DNA of 13,571 bases from contig VBJT01000144.1 of NCBI GenBank assembly GCA_005880075.1, forward strand, positions 21,098 through 34,668. The letters run 5' to 3'. Each line of letters starts with the position of its first letter. The stretch's first letter is position 1. The notes under the pieces are model-generated. The model saw only the letters and a list, made by a program, of their open reading frames with translations, did no database searches and was not told the origin of the DNA. Origin of the DNA: Chloroflexota bacterium. GTDB taxonomy: Bacteria > Chloroflexota > Dehalococcoidia > SM23-28-2 > RBG-16-64-32. Below are positions 6,564 to 13,425 of this stretch, in pieces. A program made the position numbers and the translations under genes.

Positions 6564-8548
6564 CCCTCCGGTCGCCGATTTCGACGATGGTCACGCGGCT
6601 GCGGCCGCTTGGAGAGCCGCGCGCGCGCAAATATGCCCTCCTCACTTTCGCCGTCGATGCGGGGCTAGTCTTCACGCTTCTCGTATCAGTGCAGTCTTAC
6701 CTGCCTGAACAGTACCAAGCCAGCGAGGCAATTGCCGGTTATGTTTTGGCCGCTTACGGCGCGGCGAAATTGGTCGGACAGCTTCCCGCCGGGTACATGA
6801 TCGACCGCCTGGGTCCTCGGCAAGGGTTGTTCGGGGGTCTCTGCTTGGCGGTTGCCGGACAGGCGGCAATGTTGCTGGCCGTTGTGGAACCGCTGCTAGG
6901 AGTCCCGGCGGCCGCTTTGTATGGCCTCGGTGCCGCCGCTATATGGCCGTCCACTTTCAGCTTGGCAGCCGCGGAATTTGCCGAAGACGAGCGAGCGCGG
7001 CTTTCCGCGAGCATGACAATAGCGACCGGGGCGGCTGTAGCAACTGCCTTTGGGCTTGGCTTCATCCTCTCCCCCGGTTTTCCATATGCCGCCGCAATCG
7101 CGGTCTCCATTAGCGCCTTGCTCGCTGCGTTCTTGATCGTCGGCCAGTTCCCGAGTGCCAGACCAATAAACGCTCAGGTACGAGCGGAGGCACGACGCCG
7201 GTTCGCATGGCTCCGTCTGCTCATTTCGCCCCGACGAATGGCATTTTCAGTACTCCTCCTACTCCAAGGCGCAATCCTCGGGGCCTTGATTGCCGTATTC
7301 GGCAGCTACGGCCGAACTTTTCTACACGTCTCGGTGCGCGCGGAGCTACTCCTCTTCGCGCCTGCAGCCGCCGCGGGCGCATGCGCTGTGCTTCTCACTG
7401 GCTCGCTGGCGGACCGTGTCGGCCGCATTCCAGTGCTTGGCGCAGGGTTGCTGGCAGTAACCGTCGGCGCGTGGGGATTGTCAACTTCAACTGGCACCGG
7501 CGCGGTTGTGCCGCTGGCGATGCTAACAGCAGTCGGGCTGGCACTCGCCGTGCCGTCTGTCAGCGCGATGGCAATCGATCTTTCTCATGGCGCCGAGACG
7601 GCTACGCTCCTCGGCTGGTTCCTGACGATGGAAAGTATCGGGCACGCGGTCGGGCCAGCCGTCGGCGGCGCACTGAACCAAGCGAGCGGCACCGCACCAG
7701 CTCTATGGTTTGCCGGAGGCTTGGCGGCGCTTGCGGCTCTGATCGCTCTCGTGCCGCCTGTCTGGGCTAGAACGCCCCCGATCGCTGTCGCCAGGCGTCC
7801 GTTACGCACAATGCTGGCGTTCAGCGCTAAAGGTGGACTAGTTTTTAGCCTGGGCTTCCCCGTGATCGCGGTCTATCTCGCTTGGCAACCGGGATCCCAA
7901 CTGTACGGGCAAATGCTGAACCACGGCCCGCGTGATCGGATGGAAGTGGCGATCACATTTGACGACGGACCGAATGATCCATGGACCCTGCGGATCGCCG
8001 ACACGCTTGATCATTATGACGTAGAGGGCGCGTTTTTCACAGTCGGCAAAAATGCGGAAGAGCACCCTGGAATTGTCCGAAGCCTTGTCGCCCAAGGACA
8101 CCTCATCGGCAACCATTCCTATCGACACCATAAGAGCGATGCAGTCGTCGATCCTCGCTACGGCGAACTCTGGAAGGCCGAACATGCCATTTTTTCGGCA
8201 GCGGGCGTCTGTCCAGCGATCTATCGTCCCCCAAATGGCTTCCATACCCCGTGGCAACTTCATGCCGTCGCCAGTCGCGGCATGAAAACGATTACCTGGG
8301 ACGTCATACCGAGGGACTGGAAGGACCCGCCTCCAGAGGAGATCGTCCGACGTGTGCTCGATTCCGTAAGACCCGGTTCGATTATCCTTCTTCATGACGG
8401 AAAGGACACGGATCACCACGCCGATCGCTCGGCGACGTTGAACGCACTTCCTGGCATCATTGAAGGACTGCGCACGAAGGGCTACAAGATTGTGCGGCTG
8501 GACAAGCTGGTGTCGGTTCCTGCCTATCTTGAGAGCTGCAGTGAGTAG
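6551..8548 (+). CDS. MFS transporter-polysaccharide deacetylase (NodB) fusion
   Basis: This 665-residue protein joins two families in one uninterrupted frame. Residues ~30-401 form a 12-helix Major Facilitator transporter with the loop 2-3 signature GYMIDRLGPRQG (81-92) and its mirror GSLADRVGRIP (284-294). A short basic linker (402-424) and a 13th hydrophobic segment (425-445) follow. Residues ~463-655 are a NodB deacetylase. Its motifs are TFDDGP (469-474, D471 base and D472 metal), the metal histidines H522 and H526 in NHSYRH, RPPNG (559-563), TWDVIPRDW (582-590) and LLHDG (613-617). The metalloenzyme set is intact. With 12 transporter helices ending inside, helix 13 would place the deacetylase outside the membrane. 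That topology is inferred. It should remove N-acetyl groups from an exported glycan. No stop or good ribosome-binding site separates the halves. The ATG at 6551 lacks a clear Shine-Dalgarno and overlaps the previous gene, suggesting coupled translation. Confidence 0.88.
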   Translation: MSTLTLRSPISTMVTRLRPLGEPRARKYALLTFAVDAGLVFTLLVSVQSYLPEQYQASEAIAGYVLAAYGAAKLVGQLPAGYMIDRLGPRQGLFGGLCLAVAGQAAMLLAVVEPLLGVPAAALYGLGAAAIWPSTFSLAAAEFAEDERARLSASMTIATGAAVATAFGLGFILSPGFPYAAAIAVSISALLAAFLIVGQFPSARPINAQVRAEARRRFAWLRLLISPRRMAFSVLLLLQGAILGALIAVFGSYGRTFLHVSVRAELLLFAPAAAAGACAVLLTGSLADRVGRIPVLGAGLLAVTVGAWGLSTSTGTGAVVPLAMLTAVGLALAVPSVSAMAIDLSHGAETATLLGWFLTMESIGHAVGPAVGGALNQASGTAPALWFAGGLAALAALIALVPPVWARTPPIAVARRPLRTMLAFSAKGGLVFSLGFPVIAVYLAWQPGSQLYGQMLNHGPRDRMEVAITFDDGPNDPWTLRIADTLDHYDVEGAFFTVGKNAEEHPGIVRSLVAQGHLIGNHSYRHHKSDAVVDPRYGELWKAEHAIFSAAGVCPAIYRPPNGFHTPWQLHAVASRGMKTITWDVIPRDWKDPPPEEIVRRVLDSVRPGSIILLHDGKDTDHHADRSATLNALPGIIEGLRTKGYKIVRLDKLVSVPAYLESCSE

Positions 8549-8550
8549 GA

Positions 8551-9483
8551 ATGACGGATAGGTCCGCCTTAGGCGGAGTCCTCGTGACGGGCGGTGCGGG
8601 CTTTATCGGCTCGCACATCGTCGAGGCAATGCACGCGGGAGGACGCCCTGTGCAGGTGCTCGACAACCTGACAACTGGCCGGGCATCGAACATTCCTCGA
8701 GATATCGCACTTCATAGCGGCGACATTCGGTCCGAAGCAGCGATCGCCGCTGCCATACGCGCCGCTCAAGCGGACGTAATCGTGCACTGCGCCGCACAGA
8801 CAAGCGTCGAGCGTTCCATGAACGATCCTCAGTACGACCGCGATGTTAATGAAACGGGGACGCAACTTCTCTTAGACGCCGCCCGGCAGGCATCGGTGCG
8901 CCGATTCGTGTTCATCTCCTCCGGGGGAGCAATTTACGGAGAAACACCGGAACCAGCGAGCGAGGACACACCGCCTTCGCCGCGCAATTTTTACGGGACT
9001 CACAAGCTATTCGCGGAGGAACGCGTGCGGAGATCAGGGCTCTCTTTTGCGATTTTGCGGCCATCCAATGTCTATGGTCCACGCCAACGCAGCGATGCCG
9101 AGGGCGGGGTGCTTGCGATCTTCAGTGAACGCATCGCCGGTGGGTTGCCCGTTGAAATTCACGGCGACGGCCGCCAGGTCCGCGACTTTCTTTATGTTTC
9201 GGATCTCGTCGACGCTGTAGATCTCGCCATCTCGCGCTCCGAGAATGTCGTCTGGAACGTCGGCAGTGGTAGGGCCACGGCAATTCGCGACGCGGCGTTA
9301 ATTCTGGCCGACCAGCTGGGCATGACGCCGCAATTGGTCTTTCGCCCGCGCCGCGCAGGCGACGTCGATAAGTCGCTAGTCAGCCCGGCGCTTCTTAGTT
9401 CAACCGGACGATGGGGGCCGCCGCTCGCTCTTCGCGAGGGCCTGCAACGACTAACCGAAAGCATCAAGACGGCCGCGCTATAG
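8551..9483 (+). CDS. NAD-dependent sugar epimerase (UDP-glucose 4-epimerase-like)
   Basis: This 310-residue extended SDR enzyme resembles GalE-type UDP-hexose 4-epimerases. The NAD motif TGGAGFIGSH lies at residues 13-22. VLDNLTTGRASNIP (36-49) is the typical second strand and adenine-binding loop of this group. VIVHCAAQTSVERSMNDP (76-93) and the serine site ISSGGAIYGE (122-131) follow. The catalytic pair is Y148 and K152 in YGTHK. LRPSNVYGPRQR (169-180) and VRDFLYVSDLVDA (210-222) are standard substrate-domain landmarks. The start is 2 bp after the fusion gene's stop, with AGTAGGA immediately before the ATG, again indicating coupling. It is the last gene of the operon. With the first epimerase it suggests the glycan uses at least two tailored nucleotide sugars. 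The exact substrate (UDP-Glc, UDP-GlcNAc, UDP-GlcA or other) is not determinable here, so I give no symbol. Confidence 0.9.
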   Translation: MTDRSALGGVLVTGGAGFIGSHIVEAMHAGGRPVQVLDNLTTGRASNIPRDIALHSGDIRSEAAIAAAIRAAQADVIVHCAAQTSVERSMNDPQYDRDVNETGTQLLLDAARQASVRRFVFISSGGAIYGETPEPASEDTPPSPRNFYGTHKLFAEERVRRSGLSFAILRPSNVYGPRQRSDAEGGVLAIFSERIAGGLPVEIHGDGRQVRDFLYVSDLVDAVDLAISRSENVVWNVGSGRATAIRDAALILADQLGMTPQLVFRPRRAGDVDKSLVSPALLSSTGRWGPPLALREGLQRLTESIKTAAL

Positions 9484-9618
9484 CCCTATTGCGGCGGTCG
9501 TCTGCCTGGGACTAACTACATGCGCATAAATGTATCCAATACCTCCATGCACTGATTATCGTGGGCCAGCCGGCGACTATGGATGAGCCGGTTTTGGGTC
9601 AACCGTCGGATTACGTCC
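9484..9618. other. Gap between convergent genes
   Basis: These 135 bp lie between the ends of the glycan operon (+) and the dehalogenase gene (-). I see no gene. The only structural candidate is the weak hairpin at 9568-9593. Confidence 0.6.
9568..9595 (+). terminator. Weak hairpin, candidate terminator of the glycan operon
   Basis: AGCCGGC (9568-9574) pairs with GCCGGTT (9587-9593), including one G-T wobble, across a 12-nt loop. The run TTTT sits at 9592-9595. The stem is short and the T-run brief, so an intrinsic terminator is only plausible. Confidence 0.22.
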
Positions 9619-10527
9619 TTATATTTCCTTCGCAATGAAGTCAACGACTACCCTCGCGAGCTCTTCTCCCTTGTCTTCCTGGAGAAAATGCCCTCCGTTG
9701 ACAATCGTCGTGTGGGGTTGGTCTTTCGCACCGGGAATCTGCGACTGAAGCAGCCTGTTCGCGCCGCGGGTAACGGGATCGGAATCGCTGAAGGCGGTGA
9801 GAAAGGGCTTCGTCCATTCGCGAAGCGTTTCCCAGGCGTGTCGGTTCGGCTCTGACGCCGGGTCGTCGGGCGAAGTCGGCACGAGCATTGGGAACTGGCG
9901 GGCGCCCTCCTTGTAGGAGTCGTCGGGGAAGGGCGCGTCGTAAGCGGCGACGATGTCCTCGGGCAGGTCCGTCACGCAGCCGCCGTTGACAATCCGCCCG
10001 ACGTTGAAGTTGGGCGTCTCCTGAGAAAAGCGCTGCCAGCGCATGAACCCATCGCCCGGCGGACGGTCGCCTGTTGGCAGGAAGGTATTGGCGGCGACGA
10101 TGCGGGCGAAGCGGTTCGGTTGTTCGGCCGCGACACGGAGGCCGATGAGGCCGCCCCAGTCCTGACAGACGAGGGTGATGTCCTTGAGGTCCAGCGCGGT
10201 GACGAAGCCGTGCATCCAGTCGACGTGGCGCTGGTAGGTGTAGTCTTCGCGGCGGGCAGGCTTATCGGAGCGCCCGAAGCCAACGAGGTCGGGAACGATG
10301 GCGCGGAGGCCGGCCCCGGCGATGATGGGAACCATTTTCCGATAGAGGTAAGCCCAGGACGGCTCACCGTGCAGCATCAGGACGGGAGCGGCGAAAGACG
10401 GGCCCTCGTCAACGTAATGGATGCGTAACGAGCCGCCCTCGCCGTTCGGCACTTCGAGGTAGTGCGGCTCGAAGGGCCAGCCCGGCAAGTTGACGAAGCG
10501 CGCGTCAGGGGTCCGCAGTACTTTCAC
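9619..10527 (-). CDS. Haloalkane dehalogenase (alpha/beta hydrolase, HLD-I/DhmA-like)
   Basis: This hydrolytic dehalogenase would convert haloalkanes to alcohols and halide. From GTG at 10527 the protein has 302 residues, the family's usual length, and begins VKVLRTPDARFVNLPGWPF, which matches the N terminus of DhmA/DhlA-type enzymes. A longer in-frame ATG at 10653 would overlap the sulfatase gene and add residues with no family likeness. HGEPSW (residues 53-58) provides the oxyanion and halide-site residues E55 and W58. The nucleophile is D123, followed by W124, in VCQDWGG. The acid is probably D250 in FSDSDPVT, and the base is H280 in NGGHFLQED. The triad is complete. An AAGGAAGG sequence lies about 13 nt before the GTG, a long spacing. 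The gene follows the sulfatase on the same strand after 85 bp, so the two are probably co-transcribed. A closely related epoxide hydrolase is less likely given the E/W halide pair. Confidence 0.87.
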   Translation of the reverse strand: MKVLRTPDARFVNLPGWPFEPHYLEVPNGEGGSLRIHYVDEGPSFAAPVLMLHGEPSWAYLYRKMVPIIAGAGLRAIVPDLVGFGRSDKPARREDYTYQRHVDWMHGFVTALDLKDITLVCQDWGGLIGLRVAAEQPNRFARIVAANTFLPTGDRPPGDGFMRWQRFSQETPNFNVGRIVNGGCVTDLPEDIVAAYDAPFPDDSYKEGARQFPMLVPTSPDDPASEPNRHAWETLREWTKPFLTAFSDSDPVTRGANRLLQSQIPGAKDQPHTTIVNGGHFLQEDKGEELARVVVDFIAKEI

Positions 10528-10575
10528 GGGTGGTCGTCCGCCTTCCTTTGTGCTGTCCTCTTTGAACCGTTTCGA

Positions 10576-10601
10576 GTTGAAACCCACTGCGGGTTGAAAC
10601 C
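10576..10601 (-). repeat. Paired GTTGAAACC repeats with hairpin between sulfatase and dehalogenase
   Basis: GTTGAAACC occurs at 10576-10584 and again at 10593-10601 on the + strand, 17 bp apart. Between them AACCC-ACTGC-GGGTT (10581-10595) forms a 5-bp stem. The structure lies in the 85-bp spacer upstream of the dehalogenase GTG. It could be an intercistronic RNA hairpin or a regulator site; nothing visible decides. Confidence 0.4.
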
Positions 10602-10612
10602 GGCAGCTGACT

Positions 10613-12868
10613 CTATTCCTTGCCCATCTCGGCCCGCGTCGTCGCCTGGACATCGGACGGGCCCGGGCGGCCCTTGATGTCGAACGTTATTCGCCTGATC
10701 CGCCCGGTGAAAGCGAAGGGAGGCTCGTAGTCGTCGACGAGCGGCGAGAGGCCGTTGCGGCCGACGTCGACGCCCGTCGAGCCGGGCATCCGGACGATGG
10801 TCTCGACCTTGGTCGAACCGATTTCGCGGCCGTCTACGGTCAACGCCAGGCGACCGGAGCGGCCTTCGCGCTCGAAGCTCGCGCCGAACTCGTGGGCGCC
10901 GGGCGTTAGCTCCAGATCACCGATCGCCCGGTAGTGCCGCCCCAGCGCGTTGTAGACGAACTGCAACTTGCGGTCCTTGATGAAGAAGGCGTGGCCGACA
11001 TTATGACTGCCGCGAGTGTAAAGGATGCCTTCGGAGTCGCCGTTGATCTCTACGTCGCAGGTGACGGACCAGGAGCGCCCGCCGAGAGGAGGGGCAGCGT
11101 CGGCCGGGATGTGCGAGACAGGCGGGTAGTAGACGTATTCCCGGCGGTTGTGCGGCGTTCCGGGCCGATTGACCCCGCCGAAGAGCTCGAGTGTGCGGTC
11201 GTCGAGCGGCAGGACTCCGTACCGCTCGGCTTCGGACCACCACGCGTTGACCATCTCGTCGAGCTTCTCGGGCAGCTCGCCGGAGAGGTCATGACATTCC
11301 GAGAAGTCTTCCTCGACGTTGTACAGCGCCCACTGGTCCTTGTCGAAGGGGGTCCCTTTGAGGTGGTATGTGACGGCTTTCCAGCCATCCTTCCACAGCC
11401 CGCGGTGCCCGAGCTGCTCGAAGTATTGAGGACCGCTACGGGTCTGGGCACCGGGCTGGTCCCATCCGGGGACGAGGCTCTCGCCGTGCAGCGGGATCTG
11501 CTCCACGCCCTGGAACTCCGCAGGCAGTCCGATGCCGGTTACGTCGAGCACCGTTGGCATGAAATCGATGGCATGGCAGAAGGCGGTGTGCACCGAGCCT
11601 CCGTCGCGTATGCGAGACGGCCAATGGACGATCAGGGGATCGCGCACTCCGCCGCCGTAGGTATTCTGCTTATACCAGCGAAGGGGGGTGTTCCCGGCCT
11701 GCGCCCACCCCCATGGGATGTTCGGGTGCGAGTGCGGCCCGCCGATGTCGTCGAGCCGGTTCGCCACGATTTCGTTGATGTCCTCGGATATGAGATTGAA
11801 GAAGCTGAACTCGTCCATGACGCCGTTCGGGCCGCCCTCCTGGCTGGCCCCGTTGTCCGAGCAGAGCATGATGAGGGTGTCTTCGAGCAGACCCTGCTCT
11901 TCGAGGAAGCCGGTCAGGCGGCCGATCTGCGCATCCGTGTGGTCGAGGAAGCCGGCGAACGTCTCCTGCAGGCGCGAGGCGAATATCTGCTGGTCCTTGG
12001 GCAGCTCCGCCCACGGCAGCACGCCCGGGTTGCGGGGAGCGAGGGTCGTCCCACGCGGGACGATCCCAATTTCGAGCTGCCGGGCGAACCACTGATCGCG
12101 GACTATGTCCCAACCTTCGAAGAAGCGTCCCCGGTACTTCTCGATGTAAGGCTTCGGCGCCTGGTGGGGGGCGTGCATCGCGCCGAACGCCAGGTAGAGG
12201 AAGAAGGGCCGCTCGGGGCGCACCGACCTGAGGTCCCGGACCCAGCCGATCGACTGATCGACGAGGTCCTCGCTCAGGTGGTACCCGTCCTCCGGGCGGC
12301 CGGGCGGCTCGATATGGTGGTTGTCGGCCGTCAGCTCGGGATAGAACTGGTCCGTCTCTCCCTGCAAGAAGCCGTAGAAGCGGTCGAAGCCCTTCTGTAA
12401 CGGCCAGTTGTTGTGCGGACCGGCGGCCGAGCACTCGTGCATCGGCGCGAGGTGCCACTTGCCGGTGCAGTAGGTGGCGTAGCCATATTCGCGCAGGAGT
12501 TCCGGAAGGGTCGCAGCACTTCGTGGAATCGCGCCGCGCATATGGGGGAAACCGCTGTCCCAGTTGGACACTCCGCGCATGCCCACCGAGTGGTGGTTGC
12601 GTCCTGTCAACAGGCAAGCGCGAGAGGGGGAGCAGAGCGCTGTCGTGTGAAAGTTCGTATAGAGGAGGCCATTTGCGGCCAGGCGGTCGATGTTCGGCGT
12701 CTCGATGGTCGAGCCGTAGCAGCCGAGGTGGGCGAAGCCGGTGTCATCGAGGACGATCGCGACTATGTTTGGGGAATCCTTCGGCGGCGCGGGTGGGGGC
12801 GGCCACCAGGGCTCGGAGTCGGCGAGCGTTTTGCCGATCACCCCTTCGAATTCGGTACCGGGCTGCAT
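10613..12868 (-). CDS. Formylglycine-dependent sulfatase (arylsulfatase family)
   Basis: This 751-residue type I sulfatase should hydrolyse sulfate esters. C79 in CSPSRACLLTGR is the cysteine converted to formylglycine by an activating enzyme, which is not encoded here. Metal ligands visible are D41-D42 in VLDDTGF and D338-N339 in CSDNG. K137 and H139 (TGKWHL) and H232 (MHAPH) fit the sulfate-binding set. The catalytic domain covers about 33-545. A beta-rich C-terminal region (about 595-735, with ILYTRGSHNVGHAF) resembles the extra domain of the long ~780-residue actinobacterial and proteobacterial arylsulfatases. There is no signal peptide, so it is probably cytosolic and would act on imported or small substrates. 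The ATG at 12868 has GGAG 4 nt upstream. Codons are strongly G/C-ending, more so than in the glycan operon. It probably leads a two-gene operon with the dehalogenase. The substrate is unknown. Confidence 0.93.
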   Translation of the reverse strand: MQPGTEFEGVIGKTLADSEPWWPPPPAPPKDSPNIVAIVLDDTGFAHLGCYGSTIETPNIDRLAANGLLYTNFHTTALCSPSRACLLTGRNHHSVGMRGVSNWDSGFPHMRGAIPRSAATLPELLREYGYATYCTGKWHLAPMHECSAAGPHNNWPLQKGFDRFYGFLQGETDQFYPELTADNHHIEPPGRPEDGYHLSEDLVDQSIGWVRDLRSVRPERPFFLYLAFGAMHAPHQAPKPYIEKYRGRFFEGWDIVRDQWFARQLEIGIVPRGTTLAPRNPGVLPWAELPKDQQIFASRLQETFAGFLDHTDAQIGRLTGFLEEQGLLEDTLIMLCSDNGASQEGGPNGVMDEFSFFNLISEDINEIVANRLDDIGGPHSHPNIPWGWAQAGNTPLRWYKQNTYGGGVRDPLIVHWPSRIRDGGSVHTAFCHAIDFMPTVLDVTGIGLPAEFQGVEQIPLHGESLVPGWDQPGAQTRSGPQYFEQLGHRGLWKDGWKAVTYHLKGTPFDKDQWALYNVEEDFSECHDLSGELPEKLDEMVNAWWSEAERYGVLPLDDRTLELFGGVNRPGTPHNRREYVYYPPVSHIPADAAPPLGGRSWSVTCDVEINGDSEGILYTRGSHNVGHAFFIKDRKLQFVYNALGRHYRAIGDLELTPGAHEFGASFEREGRSGRLALTVDGREIGSTKVETIVRMPGSTGVDVGRNGLSPLVDDYEPPFAFTGRIRRITFDIKGRPGPSDVQATTRAEMGKE

Positions 12869-12879
12869 TTGGCTCCAAG

Positions 12880-12891
12880 TACAACATTGTA
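12880..12891 (-). promoter_or_regulatory. Palindrome overlapping a -10-like box upstream of the sulfatase
   Basis: TACAA-CA-TTGTA is a 12-bp inverted repeat whose near edge is 11 bp from the sulfatase ATG. Read on the minus strand it includes TACAAT, 5 of 6 to a -10 box, but no matching -35 is seen. It could be a repressor operator of TetR-like size. No regulator gene is adjacent in this window. Confidence 0.3.
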
Positions 12892-13100
12892 GACGGGGTC
12901 ACAGCAAGGCCGGTCGTCGCGGTCGCTGCGCCAGAGGTGGCCAACCGTCGTACTCGCGACGAGGGCCATAAAGAGAGATGGCGCGCATTACGGTGTGGCG
13001 ACATACCGATCAACGATTGACTCCCAGATCCCGCGCCCGAGGCCGGGGGTCCGTCGTTTGGCCCGACGCCGCAAGCACGGGGCTCAACACAGCACGTAAA

Positions 13101-13147
13101 TGGAGGGCCCGGTGGGATTCGAACCCACGACTCCCGGATTAAAAGAT
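13101..13147 (-). tRNA. 3' half of a tRNA-Lys(TTT)-like gene (att-site remnant)
   Basis: On the minus strand this reads as a tRNA from the anticodon loop to CCA. The parts in order are loop CTTTTAA (anticodon TTT, lysine), 3' anticodon-stem strand TCCGG, variable loop GAGTC, T-stem/loop GTGGG-TTCGAAT-CCCAC, acceptor 3' strand CGGGCCC, discriminator T and CCA. The DNA beyond the anticodon loop (from about 13148) has no matching stem strand, no D-arm and no GGGCCCG 5' acceptor strand, so the 5' half is absent. A T discriminator is unusual for lysine tRNAs. It is not a functional tRNA. A 3' half starting at the anticodon loop is the usual footprint of tyrosine-recombinase integration, so the element would lie on the high-coordinate side. 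An independent partial duplication is the alternative. Confidence 0.72.
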
Positions 13148-13166
13148 GCCTTGATGTGGTGTTATT

Positions 13167-13257
13167 CGGTCCCCGCTCGTCCCATTTGTCACCGCTTTGT
13201 ACCTACAGAATGTCACGGCGGTGACAGATCGTACCATCCGGTACCCGCTCGTGCCAG
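13167..13257. repeat. Direct and inverted repeats next to the tRNA half (possible recombinase arm sites)
   Basis: CGGTCCCCGCTCGTCCCA (13167-13184) recurs as CGGTACCCGCTCGTGCCA (13239-13256), 16 of 18 identical, 72 bp apart. A shorter relative, TCGTACCAT, sits at 13229-13237. Between them TGTCACCGC (13187-13195) and GCGGTGACA (13218-13226) form a perfect 9-bp inverted repeat, and TGTCAC recurs directly at 13211. The cluster begins about 20 bp from the tRNA half on its presumed element side. That is where integrase arm-type and accessory-protein sites are expected, but the function is inferred. Confidence 0.5.
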
Positions 13258-13308
13258 ACATTTGGGCGTCAAAATGCGGGCCATCACAACGGGAGGAGGT
13301 TTACATCA

Positions 13309-13350
13309 ATGACAACGACCTCTTCGTTTGGTTCCGACATTTTCTCATAA
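13309..13350 (+). CDS. Possible 13-residue leader peptide with a strong ribosome-binding site
   Basis: ATG at 13309 opens a 13-codon frame (MTTTSSFGSDIFS) ending in TAA at 13348-13350. GGGAGGAGG at 13291-13299 lies 9 nt upstream, one of the strongest Shine-Dalgarno matches in the window. The frame lies about 75 bp before the monooxygenase gene on the same strand. It might be a leader peptide or the remnant of a gene truncated by recombination. The short length makes chance a real alternative. Confidence 0.25.
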   Translation: MTTTSSFGSDIFS

Positions 13351-13425
13351 TCTTTTCATCCCGTCTTCACAAATCTATGCACTGCCACTCGTACTCTCGT
13401 TCCAGAACAGAACAGGAGGAGAGCA

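Larger units (their letters stand above)
12869..13425. other. Long non-coding stretch with operator-like palindrome, tRNA half and repeats
   Basis: This 557-bp region lies between the divergently oriented sulfatase and monooxygenase genes and should hold both promoters. No protein gene of family likeness is visible. It contains the palindrome at 12880-12891, the tRNA 3' half at 13101-13147, short repeats at 13167-13257, a 13-codon reading frame at 13309-13350 and a good ribosome-binding site at 13414-13421. The 12893-13100 part shows nothing I can name. Confidence 0.6.

Noticed and set aside
7207..7770. A 187-codon + strand frame within the transporter
   Set aside because: It is an out-of-frame shadow with Arg/Gly/Ala-rich composition and no family likeness; the MFS frame is intact.
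7838..8419. A 193-codon minus strand frame
   Set aside because: It is antisense to the NodB domain, which carries every catalytic motif on the + strand.
10528..10653. ATG-started extension of the dehalogenase
   Set aside because: The 42 extra residues are Arg-rich, overlap the sulfatase end and match nothing in the family. GTG 10527 gives the standard 302-residue protein.
10934..12400. A 488-codon + strand open frame
   Set aside because: It lies wholly antisense to the sulfatase, whose catalytic motifs are intact. Long antisense frames are common in G+C-rich genes, and the predicted protein is low-complexity Val/Arg/Glu/Ala-rich.
13167..13257. Possible CRISPR array or tandem repeat
   Set aside because: There are only two full copies, imperfect, with no regular spacers and no cas genes.
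13100..13312. A 70-codon + strand frame starting MEGPVGFEPTTPGLK
   Set aside because: The VGFEPTTPGLK string is the antisense translation of a tRNA T-arm and anticodon region, a well-known spurious protein. The rest covers the repeat cluster and has no family likeness.
13323..13351. CATAAT -10-like box at 13346 for the monooxygenase gene
   Set aside because: The hexamer at the right distance upstream (TTCGTT) matches the -35 consensus poorly, so a promoter call is not supported.
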